Positions 7,181 through 13,850 of a stretch of DNA of 13,850 nucleotides are shown here, piece after piece. Made by a program: the position numbers and the translations under genes. A model generated the notes under the pieces. The model saw only the letters and a list, made by a program, of their open reading frames with translations, had not been told where the DNA came from and did not search any database. Numbering within the stretch: position 1 is the stretch's first letter; the number at the start of each line of letters is the position of its first letter. The DNA comes from Desulfobulbaceae bacterium. Lineage in GTDB: Bacteria > Desulfobacterota > Desulfobulbia > Desulfobulbales > Desulfocapsaceae. Location of the stretch: assembly GCA_030599175.1 (NCBI GenBank), contig JAUVON010000039.1, positions 1 through 13,850 of the forward strand. The letters run 5' to 3'.

Positions 7181-9196
7181 ATGCAATCCTATGAAACAGC
7201 ATATATAACGGTAAAAGCTATTTTTATGACTGTTCTTCTTGTGGGAGGTTTTGGCTATTTCTTCTATAAGGTAAGACATCTGCTACTCCTGATGAATGCG
7301 GTTCAGGGAGAGAGGAGTGCTGTTCCCGATCGTATCGGGGAACGGGTAAAGGTGTTGTTTGTTGATATTCTGGGGCAAAAAAATGTCAGGCGGAAACTGA
7401 TGCCTGGTCTCGCCCACACCTTTATTTTTTTCGGTTTTCTGGCCGTCCAGCCACACTCTTTTCAGATGATGATTCAGGGTGTTTTCCCCGGTTTTTCCGT
7501 TGCCAATTTTTCCCCGTCTCTTTTTCAACTCTACTTGCAGGTAGCTGATGTTTTAGCATTTATGGTGCTGCTTGGGCTGGGATACGGCCTCTACAGACGA
7601 ACTGTATTGAAGCCGGCTTATCTTACCAACGGCATGGATGCAAAACTAATTATCCTTTTCACATCGGTTATTATTCTAACTTTTCATATCTATAATGCTT
7701 TTCATCTCATGCTGCCCTCCCACGGGTTCGATTACTCACGCTGTTTCACGGTTTCCAAAGTGTTTGCCGCCGGCATGAATCTCTCATCCTGGACTGAACC
7801 TGCACTGCAGACAGGTCTTGAGGTGACCTACTGGGTTCATATCCTGACTATTCTTGGTTTTCTTATCTATATCCCCGGTTCCAAGCATCTCCACCTTCTC
7901 GCCGGTATTCCAAACGTCTTCTATAAACCGCTCGATGTTGAAAAATTGATGATTAAAACTGACATCGAAGATGAAGATGCGGAGACTTTCGGTCTGGCAA
8001 AAATATATGAGTTGAACTGGAAGCAGGTTCTTGATCTTTATGCCTGTACCGAGTGTGGGCGGTGCGAAGAGCGCTGCCCCGCCTCAAATACCGGTAAACC
8101 TCTGTCTCCCAAAGAGCTTATCCATGAACTGAAGGTAGAGCTTCTTGGCAATGCAGACACAATAATAAATAAAGAGAATGTAGAGAGTCTGCCATCCTTA
8201 GTAGATGATGAGATGGGTGCAATCAAAAATGATGCATTGTGGAGTTGTACCACCTGCCGGGGCTGTGAGGATATCTGCCCTGTTGATATTCAGCATCTTG
8301 ATATTATTCTGGAGGTGAGGAAAAACCAGGTACTTATGGAGGCAGCCTTTCCGCAGGAGTTGCAGGATACCTTTTCCAACCTGGAAAATCAGTCAAATCC
8401 CTGGGGGTTCAGTGAGGATACCCGTGCCAACTGGTGCAAGGATTTAAAAGTGCCGCTTATGGCGGACAACCCGGATGTTGATATTCTCTGGTTTGTCGGC
8501 TGTGCCGGTTCTTTTGATGACAGGAATATTGAAATTTCAAAGGCAATTGCCAGTCTCCTGAATAAGGCTGGAGTGAGTTTTGCAATTCTTGGTACGGAGG
8601 AGAGGTGCAATGGTGATATGGCCAGGAGATGCGGCAACGAATATCTGGCCCAAATGATGATTGCTGAGAATGTTGAACTACTCAATCACTACAATCCCAA
8701 AAGGGTACTCACCGGCTGTGCCCACTGTTTTAATACCATCAAAAATGAGTACCCTGATTTTGGTGCAAGCTTTGATGTTGTCTCTCATGTGGATTTTATA
8801 CTTGAATTGCTGGAGGGCGGGAAATTGGCTGTGAAGAAGGATTATGCAGGAACAATTACCTATCACGACTCCTGCTATCTGGGCAGGTGGAACAATGTAT
8901 ATGATTCACCCAGAAAGGTTCTTTCTACTCTAAATCCAAAGGTGGACCTGGTGGAGATGGTAGATCACGGGGACAATGGCATGTGCTGTGGTGCCGGAGG
9001 TGGCCGTATGTTTATGGAAGAGACTCTGGGCGAGCGCATTAATAATGTGCGCAGTCGTCAGGCGATTGACACCGGAGCCGACACTGTGGCGACTGCGTGT
9101 CCCTTCTGTATTACCATGTTCAGTGATGGAATTCGTGATAATAAGGGCACTCAGGACGTGAAGGATATAGCCGAACTGGTAGATTCGGTAGTCTGA
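7181..9196 (+). CDS. Membrane FeS oxidoreductase (EMO-type ETF:quinone oxidoreductase, HdrD/GlcF-like)
   Basis: A 671-aa protein expected to take electrons from reduced EtfBA and pass them to (mena)quinone at the cytoplasmic membrane. The N-terminal 240 residues have about five hydrophobic helices containing several His (for example LAHTF, ILTFHIYNAFH and YWVHIL), consistent with a NarI-like haem b anchor. Two ferredoxin-type 4Fe4S motifs follow: CTECGRCEERCP from about residue 289 and CTTCRGCEDICP from about 356. Then come two CCG (cysteine-rich) domains: FVGCAG...GCAHC, and HDSCYLGR...GMCCGAGGGRMF...ACPFC. An open TTG at 7127 lies in the terminator hairpin, so ATG 7181 is preferred, although its RBS (GGAT) is weak. 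Family knowledge links this architecture, when next to etfBA, to ETF oxidation in anaerobes. It ends 24 bases from a convergent gene. Confidence 0.88.
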   Translation: MQSYETAYITVKAIFMTVLLVGGFGYFFYKVRHLLLLMNAVQGERSAVPDRIGERVKVLFVDILGQKNVRRKLMPGLAHTFIFFGFLAVQPHSFQMMIQGVFPGFSVANFSPSLFQLYLQVADVLAFMVLLGLGYGLYRRTVLKPAYLTNGMDAKLIILFTSVIILTFHIYNAFHLMLPSHGFDYSRCFTVSKVFAAGMNLSSWTEPALQTGLEVTYWVHILTILGFLIYIPGSKHLHLLAGIPNVFYKPLDVEKLMIKTDIEDEDAETFGLAKIYELNWKQVLDLYACTECGRCEERCPASNTGKPLSPKELIHELKVELLGNADTIINKENVESLPSLVDDEMGAIKNDALWSCTTCRGCEDICPVDIQHLDIILEVRKNQVLMEAAFPQELQDTFSNLENQSNPWGFSEDTRANWCKDLKVPLMADNPDVDILWFVGCAGSFDDRNIEISKAIASLLNKAGVSFAILGTEERCNGDMARRCGNEYLAQMMIAENVELLNHYNPKRVLTGCAHCFNTIKNEYPDFGASFDVVSHVDFILELLEGGKLAVKKDYAGTITYHDSCYLGRWNNVYDSPRKVLSTLNPKVDLVEMVDHGDNGMCCGAGGGRMFMEETLGERINNVRSRQAIDTGADTVATACPFCITMFSDGIRDNKGTQDVKDIAELVDSVV

Positions 9197-9220
9197 ACTA
9201 TGAAGGTTTTTACGACACCA

Positions 9221-10486
9221 TCACTCCTTATCCTCCCCGCCATGGGTAAAAGATTGTGACTGAATTGGGTTGGAGGTTTCGCAGGAACTACCGCAATCGC
9301 AACCAGTATCCTCAGTTTTGTTGTGTAGTGGTCCGTGATCATGACCGTGACCGGCGTCGGTGGCACAGGATCCCGAGGAACAGCCGCAGTCATCGTCTGC
9401 CCCAAACCAACCCCTGATGACGTTATACAAAGGACGGATGGAGAGAGTGAGCAGCAGCAGGGTTGCCGTTGTCATCAACCAGGTGGGCAGGATCTCAGCC
9501 GCATGGCCGACTGCGGCAACTGCAGAGATGCCAAGGGAGAAATAGATGGCATCAACCGCCAGACCACATAGTACACTGATGACAGCAATGGATAGCAGGT
9601 ACAGTGCTGTGGCACGTTTTCCGAGCAGGCCGAACAGCACGGACAGTGAGGTGATATTGGTTGCCGGGCCGACCAGCAGGAAGACCAGGGCTGTACCGGG
9701 GCTGACTCCTTTCATGATAAACGCAGCTGCAATGGGAGTCGATGCAGTAGCGCAGATATAAAGAGGAATACCGAAGGTCAGCATAAGCAGCATAGAGGAC
9801 AGACCTCCGCCCAGGTATCGTGATATTATGGCGTCAGGTACCAGCACGTTGATCAGTCCGGCCAGCAGGATACCGATAAAAAACCAGCCTGCCAGATCCG
9901 CCCAGAGGCTTGTGCCTGCGTATTTCAGTCCTGTGCCTAACTTTTCGGCCAGGCTGTGATGTTTTTTGTGCTTTTCCGGCGGACAGTCGATGCCGTCACA
10001 ACAGTTGTCTATGGGGCAGCTCAGATCCGGGGTTGCCTGTTTTCCTTTATCCGGTGGGTTAAAGAAATTTTCTGCGCTGCCGGCTGTAAAAGCGGAGATA
10101 AAGGCTGAGATTGGTCTGGCAATTGTCATGATTGGATCAAGCAGAGCCCAGGTTATCGATATGGAATCCACGCCGGATTCCGGAGTGGAGATCAGAAATG
10201 CCGTGGTGGCTCCATTATTAGCCCCCTGTTTTTTCAATGACGCCGCTGCAGGTAATACACCGCAGGAACAGAGGGGGATAGGGATACCAAGGAGGGCCGC
10301 CTTGAATACCGAGCTGAAACGGCCGGTTCCCAGGTGGCCAGCCACGTAGGCCGGGGATAAAAACATCTTGAGCAGCCCACCGATCATCAGACCGAACAGG
10401 ATGTAAACAGAAGCCTGCTGGAGCATATCCCATGAGGAAAGAAGGACGTTAAAGAGAAAATTTAATAGTATAATTAGCTGATCCAT
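9221..10486 (-). CDS. Permease of the ArsP/SO_0444 family with Cys/His-rich loop and tail
   Basis: A 421-aa polytopic membrane protein (about 8-10 hydrophobic helices) of the DUF318/permease superfamily, which includes ArsP and SO_0444-type Cu/Zn efflux proteins. The motif PLCSCGVLPAAASLKKQGA and the later FGIPLYICATASTPIAAAF are the duplicated family signatures. A central soluble loop carries CPIDNCCDGIDC and HKKHH. The C-terminal tail carries CGCSSGSC, HGHDHGPLH and CDCGSSC, which look like soft-metal-binding segments. The ATG at 10486 follows a purine-rich GAGGTAGAGGG. The frame is open 13 codons further upstream, but that would overlap the preceding gene more. It is the last gene of the arsR operon and overlaps the thioredoxin-like gene by 13 bases. 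The true cargo is uncertain. Confidence 0.85.
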   Translation of the reverse strand: MDQLIILLNFLFNVLLSSWDMLQQASVYILFGLMIGGLLKMFLSPAYVAGHLGTGRFSSVFKAALLGIPIPLCSCGVLPAAASLKKQGANNGATTAFLISTPESGVDSISITWALLDPIMTIARPISAFISAFTAGSAENFFNPPDKGKQATPDLSCPIDNCCDGIDCPPEKHKKHHSLAEKLGTGLKYAGTSLWADLAGWFFIGILLAGLINVLVPDAIISRYLGGGLSSMLLMLTFGIPLYICATASTPIAAAFIMKGVSPGTALVFLLVGPATNITSLSVLFGLLGKRATALYLLSIAVISVLCGLAVDAIYFSLGISAVAAVGHAAEILPTWLMTTATLLLLTLSIRPLYNVIRGWFGADDDCGCSSGSCATDAGHGHDHGPLHNKTEDTGCDCGSSCETSNPIQSQSFTHGGEDKE

Positions 10487-10704
10487 CCCTCTACCTCTGT
10501 CTGTTTCGGTGCCCGGCCAACACATTTAACTTCCCCGTTAATGACAACTGCGGGGGTCGAGAAAATGCCCAGTTGGGCCATTTCCTGGAAGTCCGAAACT
10601 TTGGTGACGGACGCATTAAGTCCTTTAGCGGCAACTGCTGCTTCAACAGCTTTTTGTGCTTTTTCGCAGGCTGTGCATCCGGGGCCGCATACTTTAATTT
10701 GCAT
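10474..10704 (-). CDS. Small thioredoxin-like redox-active disulfide protein
   Basis: A 76-aa protein of the thioredoxin_3 (redox-active disulfide protein 2) type. It contains CGPGCTACEKA near the N-terminus, with the active-site CTAC at residues 10-13, the cis-Pro motif STPAVVING, and an extra Cys in VKCVGRAP. No signal peptide is seen, so it is cytoplasmic. ATG 10704 has GGAGA 5-6 bases upstream. The in-frame ATG at 10716 overlaps that RBS and is rejected. It lies between two permease genes, so it may reduce, or hand over, a thiol-reactive metal or metalloid. It overlaps the downstream permease gene by 13 bases, suggesting translational coupling. Confidence 0.85.
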   Translation of the reverse strand: MQIKVCGPGCTACEKAQKAVEAAVAAKGLNASVTKVSDFQEMAQLGIFSTPAVVINGEVKCVGRAPKQTEVEGWIS

Positions 10705-10748
10705 GATTCTCTCCAATGGGGTAGCTCAGGGTTACTTGAATATTCTAA

Positions 10749-11840
10749 TCAGATAACCAGATTAAACAAGTAACCGGTAAAAAGGATTCCGGTACCTACA
10801 ACGGCAATAAATACTGCGATGAGTTTAGGTTTAAGCACCTTGCGCAGAATCACCATTTCAGGCAGGGACAAGGCTATAACGCTCATCATAAAGGCCAGTA
10901 CTGTACCTAAAGCAGCTCCTTTTCCCAATAGTGCCTCGATAACCGGTACGATTCCGGCGGCACTTGAATACATGGGGATACCGACCACAACTGCTGCCGG
11001 AACTGACCACCAGGCATCTTTTCCCATAATTGAGGCCATGAATTCCTCCGGCACATAACCATGAATAAGGGCACCTACCCCGATGCCTGCAACCACATAA
11101 ATCCAGACTTTGCCGACAATATCATGTACAGCTTCACGCCCACGCTCAACCCGGTTGGCCCAGGTCAGCTTTTCTTCCACAACAACGACCTCTCCTGCCC
11201 GCATTTCCTGCACCCAGTCTTCAATCCAGTGTTCCAGTTTGAACCGACCAATGATCCAGCCTGCAACTATGGCAATAAGCAACCCGGATACCAGGTAAAT
11301 GGCAGCAACTTTCCAGCCGAGTAAGCCATAAAGGAGAATCAGGGCAATTTCATTGACCATGGGGGCCGCGATGAGAAAGGAAAAGGTTACACCCAGAGGT
11401 ATTCCGGCCTGAACAAAGCCGAGAAAAAGCGGTACGGCTGAGCAGGAACAGAAGGGTGTGACAATACCCAGTAGGGCAGCCATCGCATTGCCGGCTGTCT
11501 CACGTTTCCCTGCCAGATATTTGCGGGTGCGCTCCTGGGTGAAGAATGATCGAATCATACCGATGACAAAGACAATCAAAGTAAGCAGCATCATTACTTT
11601 CGGGGTGTCGTAGACAAAGAACTGGATTGCTTCACCAAGGTGACTTCCCCTTTCAAGACCGAGCAGAGAGTAGGAGAAATAGTGGGAGAAGGGCTCCAGT
11701 TGTCTGTAGATCAGGTACCAGAGTGTAAAGCCGAGCAGGCCAGTAAGAGCACCCTTTCCCATATGAATGTTTTTTGTGTTCATGGTCAGGCTGGGATCTG
11801 TTTTACTGCAGTCGCAGCCGGTGGATTGAATAGGTTTCAT
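10749..11840 (-). CDS. ArsP/UPF0718-type permease
   Basis: A 363-aa integral membrane protein with about 8 hydrophobic helices in two related halves. The first half carries the family motif TPFCSCSAVPLFLGFVQAG, and the second carries VGIPMYSSAAGIVPVIEALL. A charged loop (about residues 195-225) separates the halves. The first 20 residues are hydrophilic and contain a CDC motif that might bind metal. In this superfamily the CSC motif is linked to export of trivalent (organo)arsenicals or other soft metals. The ATG follows AAAGGT by 8-10 bases and lies 21 bases after the arsR stop, so it is the second gene of the operon. The ArsR sensor's arsenic-type motif favours a metalloid substrate, but this is inference. 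Confidence 0.85.
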   Translation of the reverse strand: MKPIQSTGCDCSKTDPSLTMNTKNIHMGKGALTGLLGFTLWYLIYRQLEPFSHYFSYSLLGLERGSHLGEAIQFFVYDTPKVMMLLTLIVFVIGMIRSFFTQERTRKYLAGKRETAGNAMAALLGIVTPFCSCSAVPLFLGFVQAGIPLGVTFSFLIAAPMVNEIALILLYGLLGWKVAAIYLVSGLLIAIVAGWIIGRFKLEHWIEDWVQEMRAGEVVVVEEKLTWANRVERGREAVHDIVGKVWIYVVAGIGVGALIHGYVPEEFMASIMGKDAWWSVPAAVVVGIPMYSSAAGIVPVIEALLGKGAALGTVLAFMMSVIALSLPEMVILRKVLKPKLIAVFIAVVGTGILFTGYLFNLVI

Positions 11841-11861
11841 CAGAATGACCTTTTTACCAGT

Positions 11862-12209
11862 TTATCTTATGAGGCAGTCTCGTAAAACTGCTGCTTCAGG
11901 CAGGGTTTTACGCATTTGATTCAGTTGTTTGTCGTTATCAAGCCAATGGCGCAGCTCACTGAGCATGGTTGCTGCGTATGTTGACTCACTGTTGTCTGCC
12001 AGGGAATAAATCATCCATGTCCCCCTTCGTTCTCTGTCAACCAACTCGGCGTCTTCAAGAATTTTCATATGCTTGGAGACAGTAGACTGGGCCAGTCCCA
12101 GGACTTTCTGAACTTCGCAGACACAGAGTTCTCCTTCCTGCAGCAGTTTGAGAACTCTGACCCTGTTAGGGTCGGACAGTGCCTTCATGGTTCGAATAAA
12201 CGGTTTCAT
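11862..12209 (-). CDS. arsR: ArsR/SmtB-family transcriptional repressor
   Basis: A 115-aa winged-helix repressor of the usual ArsR size. The N-terminal block MKALSDPNRVRVLKLL is followed by ELCVCE (Cys29 and Cys31), matching the ELCVCDL arsenite-binding motif of classical ArsR. The recognition helix LAQSTVSKHMKIL and the wing RERRGTWMIYSL follow. ATG 12209 has AGGAAA 8 bases upstream. The open frame extends 37 codons further, but that would run through the promoter and operator, so the longer start is rejected. It is the first gene of the four-gene minus-strand operon, presumably autoregulated and released by As(III), Sb(III) or a similar thiophilic ion. Confidence 0.92.
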   Translation of the reverse strand: MKPFIRTMKALSDPNRVRVLKLLQEGELCVCEVQKVLGLAQSTVSKHMKILEDAELVDRERRGTWMIYSLADNSESTYAATMLSELRHWLDNDKQLNQMRKTLPEAAVLRDCLIR

Positions 12210-12230
12210 TATGTTGTTTCCTATATTCGC

Positions 12231-12250
12231 ATATCGCCAATTAACGATAT
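12231..12250 (-). promoter_or_regulatory. Probable ArsR operator (perfect inverted repeat)
   Basis: ATATCG-N8-CGATAT is a perfect 6-bp inverted repeat. It abuts the -10 box of the arsR promoter and covers the likely transcription start, 21 bases before the start codon. The position suits repression by the ArsR product. The repeat is shorter than many described ArsR sites. Confidence 0.65.
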
Positions 12251-12278
12251 ATTTTAATGCGGTTGTTGCATTTGTCAA
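12251..12278 (-). promoter_or_regulatory. Sigma-70-type promoter of the arsR operon
   Basis: On the minus strand, a consensus -35 TTGACA (12273-12278) is separated by 16 bases from TAAAAT (12251-12256), one mismatch from the -10 consensus. The inverted repeat at 12231-12250 follows immediately. The spacing to the arsR ATG leaves a short leader of about 35 bases. Confidence 0.75.
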
Positions 12279-12309
12279 TGCTTTTACGAGACGTTCAGGG
12301 GCGATGAAC

Positions 12310-13545
12310 TCACATTTCACGTTTTAATGAATTCTTCTGCGACGCTGCCAGAAAAATACAGGAGATGAAAACAAAGTAGTGGCCCTGCTGTGAGTCATAG
12401 AGAAAGGAATTAAGAGTACAGCCTATTATCATGCTGACGACCACCCCCTGAAGCAGCCATCTGTTCGGTTTTGGTAACTTGAGAGAGCTGAATAACATTG
12501 TCGCCAGCAGCAGCAGGAAGAGGAAAAGACCTGCTACTCCGAGCTGCACCGCAATAAACAGATATTCATTATGCGGATTACCTGTCCGTTTGATTGTCGT
12601 ACCTTCAATAAGCTTGTCATGCGCTACTTCGAAGCCGCCTGTTCCATGGCCGAAGATTGGTTTTTCTTTAAGTAATACAAGACAGTCGGTATACCAGTCG
12701 AGCCTCATACCCATCGACGTCCGTGAGCTTCCCTGCTCATATGTCCGGACTTCATCTATCGCTTCGTCGAGGCGTGACGATACGTTATCGGACGAGAGGT
12801 AGAGTGTGGTAGACAGGGCAGTAAGCAGCATAAAACCGATCAGCTGCATTTTAAAGGAGAAGCGTTGAATGGTGTAGAGAACAGCAAGACAGAGAAGAAC
12901 TACCATGCCGATTCTGCCGGGGGCAAGAAAGGTGAGATTGGCCAGGGCCACGGTTCCGATAAATAACCAGAAATATCGGTCCTGTTTCGACTCGGCAGCA
13001 CGGTGGGCCGACCAGAAGATTAAAACAGACATGAAAAAGGAGTGGGTGATATGGTAGACCAGAGAGTCTCCAAATCTGTGGGAGGTAATTAAAGAGAGTG
13101 ACATGCCGAAGGAGACGATCATAAGAACAATACATCCGGCAATAAAGCTATATTCGGCACTGGTTCGTGCCCAGGGTTTACCCCGAAGAAGAGAAATAAC
13201 GATAGGGAAAAAGATGAGTTCCCGATATTTTTTCAGATTACTCAACCCATCGGCCAGGTCTGCAGGGGAATAGACAAGGCCTGTCACAAACAGAAGGAAA
13301 AGAAGGAAAGCGACCAGTGATACCGGACTGTTCCGTAGTATTTCCGGTAGTTCCATAAACTTACCGGACAGCATCCAGAAAAGAACTGCCAGAATCGAAA
13401 AGAGTGCAGTAAAGGCGGTGGAAAAAGGTATGAAGAAACAGGTGGCAATAACTGAAAATGCACCTGCCTGGGAAAAATAGTATAGTATTGTCTTTTTAGT
13501 ATTCAATTTTTCTTTTGCACCCTTGGCAATCGAGTAAACAATCAT
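12310..13545 (-). CDS. O-antigen ligase-like polytopic membrane protein (Wzy_C domain)
   Basis: A 411-aa protein with about 10-12 hydrophobic helices, in the size range of O-antigen ligases (WaaL) and related polymerases. Landmarks are LAPGRIGMVVLLCLAVLY in the middle, a large polar (periplasmic) loop with RLDWYTDCLVLLKEKPIFGHGTGGF, and GNPHNEYLFIAVQLGVAGL near residue 325. The loop Gly/His pattern is typical of the Wzy_C fold, which transfers lipid-linked glycan onto lipid A-core or a similar acceptor. Ligase and polymerase cannot be told apart from the sequence alone. No good RBS is seen before ATG 13545, but there is no better nearby start. The region upstream is eroded by a possible IS remnant. 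The stop lies about 100 bases upstream of the arsR start. Confidence 0.82.
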   Translation of the reverse strand: MIVYSIAKGAKEKLNTKKTILYYFSQAGAFSVIATCFFIPFSTAFTALFSILAVLFWMLSGKFMELPEILRNSPVSLVAFLLFLLFVTGLVYSPADLADGLSNLKKYRELIFFPIVISLLRGKPWARTSAEYSFIAGCIVLMIVSFGMSLSLITSHRFGDSLVYHITHSFFMSVLIFWSAHRAAESKQDRYFWLFIGTVALANLTFLAPGRIGMVVLLCLAVLYTIQRFSFKMQLIGFMLLTALSTTLYLSSDNVSSRLDEAIDEVRTYEQGSSRTSMGMRLDWYTDCLVLLKEKPIFGHGTGGFEVAHDKLIEGTTIKRTGNPHNEYLFIAVQLGVAGLFLFLLLLATMLFSSLKLPKPNRWLLQGVVVSMIIGCTLNSFLYDSQQGHYFVFISCIFLAASQKNSLKREM

Positions 13546-13569
13546 GATTTTAGACGGTCACGATATATA

Positions 13570-13668
13570 CTACCATACCTGCTGAATCGCATTTCGCAAC
13601 CGTAATTTCAGCTCTTGTGGTTGCTCCACAGGCTTGATTTCTTGCCAGAGCAATTCTTCGGGTTTCAG
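13570..13668 (-). pseudogene. Possible C-terminal remnant of an IS630/Tc1-mariner-type transposase
   Basis: A 32-residue minus-strand segment, bounded by TGA (13669-13671) and TAG (13570-13572), begins LKPEELLWQEIK. This matches in spacing the third acidic motif of IS630-family DDE transposases (LNPxExLWxxxK, or LNPDELLNQDVK). It ends ELKLRLRNAIQQVW, which fits the helical end of that family. The preceding codons do not show the usual PPYSP block, and no first or second catalytic Asp is visible. If real, it is therefore a broken fragment. Confidence 0.4.
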
Positions 13669-13746
13669 TCAAATGGATTGTTTCTCGCTAAAACCGAGCA
13701 AAGCGCTCAATGCGGTTGTTGGGAATGTGAGAAATATCAGATTATT

Positions 13747-13850
13747 TCAAAAAGTGTTTTGAAAACGAGGGAATTCTATGTATTGATAGTCTGGCGGTAT
13801 AGAAATACGCAAGTATGAATCATCTTTTATTTCCGTCTTGCCTTGCACAA
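13747..13850 (-). CDS. Possible C-terminal end of an unidentified gene (partial)
   Basis: A minus-strand frame is open from the window edge for 34 codons to TGA at 13747-13749. Its translation contains YLRISIPPDYQYIEFPR and reads like a protein end. I do not recognise a family. A run of this length occurs by chance often enough that the call is weak. It would lie about 200 bases upstream of the O-antigen-ligase-like gene in the same direction. The plus strand here also has an overlapping open frame (from 13615), which looks antisense. Confidence 0.3.
   Translation of the reverse strand, partial: VQGKTEIKDDSYLRISIPPDYQYIEFPRFQNTF

Noticed and set aside
9197..9220. Bidirectional terminator at the convergent junction
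   Set aside because: The 24-bp gap contains no stem-loop that I can find; how transcripts end here is not visible.
10744..10765. Small inverted repeat TAATC...GATTA at the end of the first permease gene
   Set aside because: Five-base arms overlapping the stop region with no T-run; too weak to call a terminator.
12210..12320. ArsR with a 37-residue N-terminal extension
   Set aside because: It would run through the -35/-10 boxes and the inverted repeat, and the short form has normal family length and an AGGAAA RBS.
13550..13687. Minus-strand segment containing TRRIALARNQ, resembling the C-terminal region of phage Mu F-like head proteins
   Set aside because: The match is short and spacing breaks after ARNQ. 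It overlaps, in another frame, the better-fitting IS630-like segment.
12258..13722. Shared 13-mer AATGCGGTTGTTG upstream of arsR (minus-strand promoter spacer) and upstream of the O-antigen-ligase-like gene (about 13709)
   Set aside because: The match does not extend on either side and shows no symmetry; probably coincidence.
13615..13818. Plus-strand 67-codon open frame starting at TTG
   Set aside because: It has no RBS and no recognisable domain, and lies antisense to the two minus-strand candidate fragments. An open run of this length is expected by chance.

Overview
The window looks like chromosomal DNA from an anaerobic, probably sulfate-reducing Desulfobacterota bacterium, possibly a Desulfobulbales relative. 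This is inferred from gene content: a fused membrane iron-sulfur oxidoreductase beside EtfBA, a non-pyrrolysine MttB-family methyltransferase and dimethylglycine-dehydrogenase-like flavoproteins. No rRNA or tRNA marker is present to fix the taxonomy.

Region 1 (1-9196, plus strand) reads as one catabolic locus for an N-methylated or quaternary amine. In order it holds: the C-terminal end of a DMGDH/GcvT-type protein; a complete second copy (807 aa); a phosphotransferase-fold kinase; an MttB-family methyltransferase; EtfB; EtfA; and a membrane FeS/CCG-domain oxidoreductase of the ETF:quinone oxidoreductase (EMO) type. The suggested flow is: methyl groups leave the substrate through the MttB-like enzyme and/or the flavin dehydrogenases; the GcvT-like domains pass one-carbon units to tetrahydrofolate; electrons go to ETF and through the membrane protein to the quinone pool. 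The substrate and the role of the kinase cannot be read from the sequence. Three RNA-scale structures interrupt the locus: a ~160-bp imperfect palindromic, MITE-like repeat after the dehydrogenase gene, a related short hairpin between etfB and etfA, and a convincing intrinsic terminator between etfA and the membrane oxidoreductase gene.

Region 2 (9221-12278, minus strand) is a metalloid/metal-resistance operon: an ArsR repressor with an ELCVCE metal-binding motif, a permease, a small thioredoxin-like protein, and a second permease with Cys/His-rich loop and tail. A -35/-10 promoter followed directly by a perfect inverted repeat lies in front of arsR. The operon converges on region 1 with 24 bp between the stop codons.

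Region 3 (12310-13850, minus strand) carries an O-antigen-ligase-like membrane protein. Upstream of it is about 300 bp that contains a probable broken IS630-type transposase end and the possible last 34 codons of another gene.
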